From positions 62,001-126,000 of the forward strand of contig CAMWFQ010000006.1 in NCBI GenBank assembly GCA_947173495.1: a stretch of 64,000 bases of DNA, read 5' to 3'. The position numbers and the translations under genes were made by a program. The DNA comes from an uncultured Lachnospiraceae bacterium (GTDB lineage: Bacteria > Bacillota > Clostridia > Lachnospirales > Lachnospiraceae). Below are positions 61,000 through 64,000 of the stretch, piece after piece (positions within the stretch are counted from its first letter, which is position 1; every line of letters begins with the position of its first letter). Below the pieces are notes generated by a model that was given only the letters and a program-made list of their open reading frames with translations, ran no database searches and was not told where the DNA came from.

Positions 61000-61647
61000 T
61001 CGCGTTCCTGAAAAATCTCCTCCCAATCCGTGTTCTTCAAGGAACCGGCGGAAAAATTCCCTGAATCCCCGTTCCTCATCCGATGCAAGTCTGTCCTGCG
61101 CATCATTCTCCATATCAAAATAGTATTTTCCTGTCCGGAGATCCAGCGAAATACTGTCAAGCGGAAATCCCTCCACCCGTCTGGCATGGGGAATATCCGT
61201 CAGGAGAAAAGACTCCCCGCCCAGGCTCTCATCCATGCTTTCCGCCCTGATCTTCTCATTCCAGATCAGACAGATAGCATTCAGATATCTGGCGCGTATC
61301 TGCCCGTATTTTCTTACCAGACCGATATAATGAGAGAGCAGCTCCGCATCGCTGAGCCTTTTTCTACCTCTTCCCCGTACATGCACGCCCGGCTGCTCTT
61401 CATCCGGCAGCGGTGCTCCGGTTGCATGATTCCAGAGATACAGGCCGCTGTCGCAGGAAAAAACCGGACGTCTGAAAAAGCGGTAATAGCTCTCCGCCTT
61501 CTGCCTTGCATTTTCAAGAGGAGACGATCCATTCTCATCCACATCTATCATCTGATCCGAACCAATGATTTCTACCGGGAGTCCTGCCAGCGCTCTCTTC
61601 ATATATGCAATCTTGGCTCTGTTTCCCGTTCCGTAAATAATTTCCAT
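60997..61647 (-). CDS. HAM1/RdgB-type non-canonical purine NTP pyrophosphatase
   Basis: A 216-residue protein. IIYGTGNRAKIAYMKRAL is the N-terminal substrate loop of the family (T/SxNxxK), SCDSGLYLW the catalytic aspartate region and YLNAICLIWNEKI the central strand. These enzymes clean the nucleotide pool of ITP and XTP. The text between differs from RdgB proper, with RGRGRKRLSDAELLSHY in place of the usual lid, so the exact substrate is open. It is a housekeeping gene and marks the right edge of the glycan locus. Confidence 0.85.
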   Translation of the reverse strand: MEIIYGTGNRAKIAYMKRALAGLPVEIIGSDQMIDVDENGSSPLENARQKAESYYRFFRRPVFSCDSGLYLWNHATGAPLPDEEQPGVHVRGRGRKRLSDAELLSHYIGLVRKYGQIRARYLNAICLIWNEKIRAESMDESLGGESFLLTDIPHARRVEGFPLDSISLDLRTGKYYFDMENDAQDRLASDEERGFREFFRRFLEEHGLGGDFSGTR

Positions 61648-61653
61648 ACCCTC

Positions 61654-62217
61654 TCACCTTGCCGCTTTATAGCACCCATCCTCAACTATGAAGCGCCATA
61701 GAATCTCTCTGTATTTTTCTGTGGCATAATCAATCCCTACCCGCTTGGCCCTGATGTATTCAGGCCGGCATCCATCGTCCTCCAGCCACAGCCTGCGGGA
61801 TGTGACCATATCTTCCTCATTCAGAGCTCTGTCAATCTCCATCGCCCGCGTCAGCTTTCCCGGCCCGTTGTACCCGCAGACTCCGCGGATCAGCACTGCC
61901 TCCGGATGTCCCTCCCGTCCGCTTACCACATTAAAAAGAGCATGGATTCCATAGCAGAGATATACATAAGCAGTTCCCCCCTTCTCATAGAGAACCCGGG
62001 TCCGATCTGTCTTCCCTTTGCTGGCATGGCAGGCAGTATCTTCCTCTCCGAGATAGTATTCTGTCTCCATTATTCTGTACTTCAGAACTCCGGCCTCTGT
62101 CCGCCTGCACAAAAGCTTACCCAGAAGCTGGGGCGCGAGCTGATCGGCCGGCTGGCTCAGAGTCTTTCTTCCCAGACGCTTTGACCTGTTTTTTATAGGT
62201 TTCTCCTGCCCTTCCAT
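61654..62217 (-). CDS. DNA-3-methyladenine glycosylase, AAG/MPG family
   Basis: A 187-residue base-excision repair enzyme that removes alkylated purines. LAPQLLGKLLCRR, METEYYLGEEDTACHASKGKT (with the catalytic glutamate), GGTAYVYLCYGIHALFNVV, EGHPEAVLIRGV and GPGKLTRAMEIDRALN are all family blocks. The N-terminal 25 residues are basic. AGGAG precedes the ATG. The gene is six bases before the NTP pyrophosphatase, and both protect against damaged purines. Confidence 0.93.
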   Translation of the reverse strand: MEGQEKPIKNRSKRLGRKTLSQPADQLAPQLLGKLLCRRTEAGVLKYRIMETEYYLGEEDTACHASKGKTDRTRVLYEKGGTAYVYLCYGIHALFNVVSGREGHPEAVLIRGVCGYNGPGKLTRAMEIDRALNEEDMVTSRRLWLEDDGCRPEYIRAKRVGIDYATEKYREILWRFIVEDGCYKAAR

Positions 62218-62281
62218 CTGACAAATCTCCTGTTCTGCCGGTTGCTTTTAAGATACCCGCCGGCATTATCATCATCGCCGA

Positions 62282-62383
62282 TCAGTCTCTCAAATATTCC
62301 ACATAATCCTCCTCACTGGCAAAAAGCATATATTTTCCATCCACCATTCCCATATAACCATTGCTCACAAAATATCCTTTCAT
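62282..62383 (-). CDS. 33-residue small protein
   Basis: A short frame MKGYFVSNGYMGMVDGKYML then FASEEDYVEYLRD, with AGGAGG seven bases before the ATG, one of the best ribosome binding sites in the window. The protein is acidic and rich in tyrosine and glycine, without membrane segment or signal. I believe similar short frames occur in related clostridia but cannot check. It is the only coding candidate in the 251-base gap between the glycosylase and the transporter. Function unknown. Confidence 0.7.
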   Translation of the reverse strand: MKGYFVSNGYMGMVDGKYMLFASEEDYVEYLRD

Positions 62384-62468
62384 GAAACCGCCTCCTGTTC
62401 TTCTGATCGTTTGTTATCATCAGCATAACATTATGGCTGTCCCATAAAACGGACTTATATGTATCTTT

Positions 62469-64000
62469 CTACGGCAGTTGATAGCTCTCTCGCAGTCTCT
62501 CTACCTGAGCTGTAAATTCTTCCTTCTCCTGTCCCAGAAGAGAATCCTGGTATCCGTGTGTCCCAAAATCCTCCTCTCCCAGCTGAAGCAGGCAGAGCGC
62601 TATATTGGAACAGTGATCCGCCACCCTCTCATAATTAGTGGAGATATCCGACAGGATAAAGCCCATTTCAATGGTACATTTTCCCTTACGCAGCCTTTTG
62701 ATATGGCGTTTTTTCACCTCCGAATTAAGATGATCGATCAGCTCCTCCAGAGGCTCTACCTTATATGCCAGCTCCAGATCTTCTTCCCGGAATACCTGGC
62801 AGGAAGTATTTACAATATCCTGCACCGCCCTGGTAAAAATGGTCAGCTCCTCCTGCGCTTTCCTGGAAAAATAAATCTTTTTCTCATGCATTTCCTGCGC
62901 CGACTCCATGATATTGATCGCGTGGTCTGAAATTCTCTCAAAGTCGCCAATACAATGAAGAAGGATCGTAAGCTCCTGACTGTCCTTCGCCCTCAGATGT
63001 TTACTGCTTAATTTTACCAGATAGGATCCCAGCTCATCTTCATAATGATCCACCAGCTCCTCCAGTTCAATCACTTTTGCAGCCGTCTTCTTATCAAACT
63101 TTTCCAAAAGGCCAATGGCCAGAAACAGACCTTCTCTTGCAAGGTCCGCCATTGTAACAGCCGCATTTCTGCATTGCTCCAGAGCCAGACCGGGCGTACT
63201 TAAAAATCTGGGATCCAGAAGCTGTATCTCCTGTCGCGCCGGCTCTTTTTTCAACGGTTCTTCCACTCCTTCCGGAATCGTAAGATATGCCAGCTTTTCC
63301 AGCACCCAGGTAAAAGGATAGATCAGGATCACTGACGCCACGTTAAAAGCTGTGTGCAGCACCGCTACTCCAAGAGCGCTGGCCGGCTTTCCCAGAAACG
63401 AAAAATGAACAAACGCGTTTATCGTATAAAAAATCAGCATAAAAACCGCCGCCTTGATCATTTTGTAGTAGAGATTGATCAGCGCCGCCCGTCTTGCCGG
63501 TTTACCTGCGCCTGCGCCGGATATCAGCGCCGCCACACAGTCTCCCACATTCTGTCCCATGATGATAGGGATCGCCGTCGAATAGCTGACTGCCCCGGAT
63601 ACGCACATGGCCTGCAGGATACCTATGGATGCAGAGGAGGACTGCATGATTGCCGTCAGTACCAGACCTACCAGCATTCCAAGCACAGGATTTGAAAACG
63701 CAAGCAGAATATTGGTAAATTCAGGAATCTGCGCCAGAGGCTTGACCGCATTCGACATTGTGTCCATTCCTGTCATCAGTACTGCAAATCCCACCATAAT
63801 TGTGGCGGCATTTTTGTCTCTTTCCTTTCTGCACATACTTAACATTGCAACACCCACGATCGCAAGAATGGGGGAAAATGAAGATGGTTTTAAAAGCTGC
63901 AGGAAAAGGCTCGAGCCTTCCACTCCTGTCAGACTCAGAAGCCACGCCGTGACTGTGGTGCCGACATTGGCGCCCAGGATCACTCCTACGGCCTGGGACA
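62469..64000 (-). CDS. Na/phosphate cotransporter family protein, N-terminus outside window
   Basis: About 510 residues are visible. The frame is open to the window edge, starting SQAVGVILGANVGTTVTAW, the first QSSS-type repeat region of NptA/PNaS transporters; the second, LTAIMQSSSASIGILQAM, and GQNVGDCVAALISG are complete. Eight or so helices are followed by a PhoU-like helical domain (about residues 285-500 of the visible part) with HCIGDFERISDHAINIMES and YERVADHCSNIAL. A GTG at 63983 could be mistaken for the start. It imports phosphate with sodium or regulates it. Confidence 0.93.
   Translation of the reverse strand, partial: SQAVGVILGANVGTTVTAWLLSLTGVEGSSLFLQLLKPSSFSPILAIVGVAMLSMCRKERDKNAATIMVGFAVLMTGMDTMSNAVKPLAQIPEFTNILLAFSNPVLGMLVGLVLTAIMQSSSASIGILQAMCVSGAVSYSTAIPIIMGQNVGDCVAALISGAGAGKPARRAALINLYYKMIKAAVFMLIFYTINAFVHFSFLGKPASALGVAVLHTAFNVASVILIYPFTWVLEKLAYLTIPEGVEEPLKKEPARQEIQLLDPRFLSTPGLALEQCRNAAVTMADLAREGLFLAIGLLEKFDKKTAAKVIELEELVDHYEDELGSYLVKLSSKHLRAKDSQELTILLHCIGDFERISDHAINIMESAQEMHEKKIYFSRKAQEELTIFTRAVQDIVNTSCQVFREEDLELAYKVEPLEELIDHLNSEVKKRHIKRLRKGKCTIEMGFILSDISTNYERVADHCSNIALCLLQLGEEDFGTHGYQDSLLGQEKEEFTAQVERLRESYQLP

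Overview
The window is almost entirely one very large cell-surface glycan locus, with a short block of housekeeping genes at the right end. The protein sequences look like a Gram-positive, spore-forming gut clostridium, probably Lachnospiraceae. The reasons are strong AGGAGG-type ribosome binding sites, sigma-A promoters with 17-bp spacers, a protein made only of the Spo0A DNA-binding domain, PglK-type ABC flippases, and intergenic hairpin repeats of a kind I associate with that family. No rRNA, tRNA, CRISPR array, insertion sequence or phage gene was found. Species assignment is inference.

Layout, left to right. (1) 1-6200, minus: a unit read from a promoter at 6288-6316, with ABC flippase, GT11-like transferase, DUF5672 protein, GT17 transferase, a large polyprenyl-phosphate sugar transferase and a GT2 cut by the window edge. 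(2) 6469-11178, minus: GT11 fucosyltransferase, GT4, hexapeptide acetyltransferase, second GT11, GT2. (3) 11398-16647, plus: GT4, a membrane protein, an MBOAT O-acyltransferase and its SGNH-like partner. (4) 16686-37797, minus: a run of 16 genes behind a promoter at 37922-37950. It holds a Wzy-type polymerase, the first steps of a bacillosamine-like pathway (PglF, PglE, PglC, PglA-like), a PLP enzyme and an ATP-grasp ligase set among them, UDP-GalNAcA synthesis (WbpO, WbpP), a DUF2334 deacetylase, four GT4 enzymes and two AsnB-type amidotransferases. (5) 38085-49298, minus: ABC flippase, acyltransferase 3, three large unassigned membrane proteins, an RffA/WecE aminotransferase, a GNAT acetyltransferase and a GtrB-like transferase. 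(6) 49382-60920: a pseudaminic-acid block with PseF, PseI and PseG on plus and PseC on minus, a sialyltransferase-like enzyme, a LysA-like PLP decarboxylase, a second ATP-grasp enzyme, a GT2, a CotH kinase and the standalone Spo0A-C protein. (7) 60997-64000, minus: HAM1-type NTP pyrophosphatase, 3-methyladenine DNA glycosylase, a 33-residue small protein and a truncated Na/phosphate cotransporter.

The genes suggest a repeat unit started by PglC (and perhaps a second one started by the larger sugar transferase), extended by many GT4/GT2/GT11 enzymes, flipped by PglK-like transporters and polymerised by the Wzy-type protein. The sugars indicated are a 2,4-diamino-trideoxyhexose, GalNAcA (probably amidated), fucose and pseudaminic acid. 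The most interesting inference is that each of the two diamino-sugar routes is accompanied by a PLP enzyme plus an ATP-grasp ligase, which would fit amino-acid decoration of a sugar amine in place of, or beside, acetylation. Several intergenic hairpin repeats, two of them showing paired compensatory changes between copies, sit exactly on stop codons or just before start codons.
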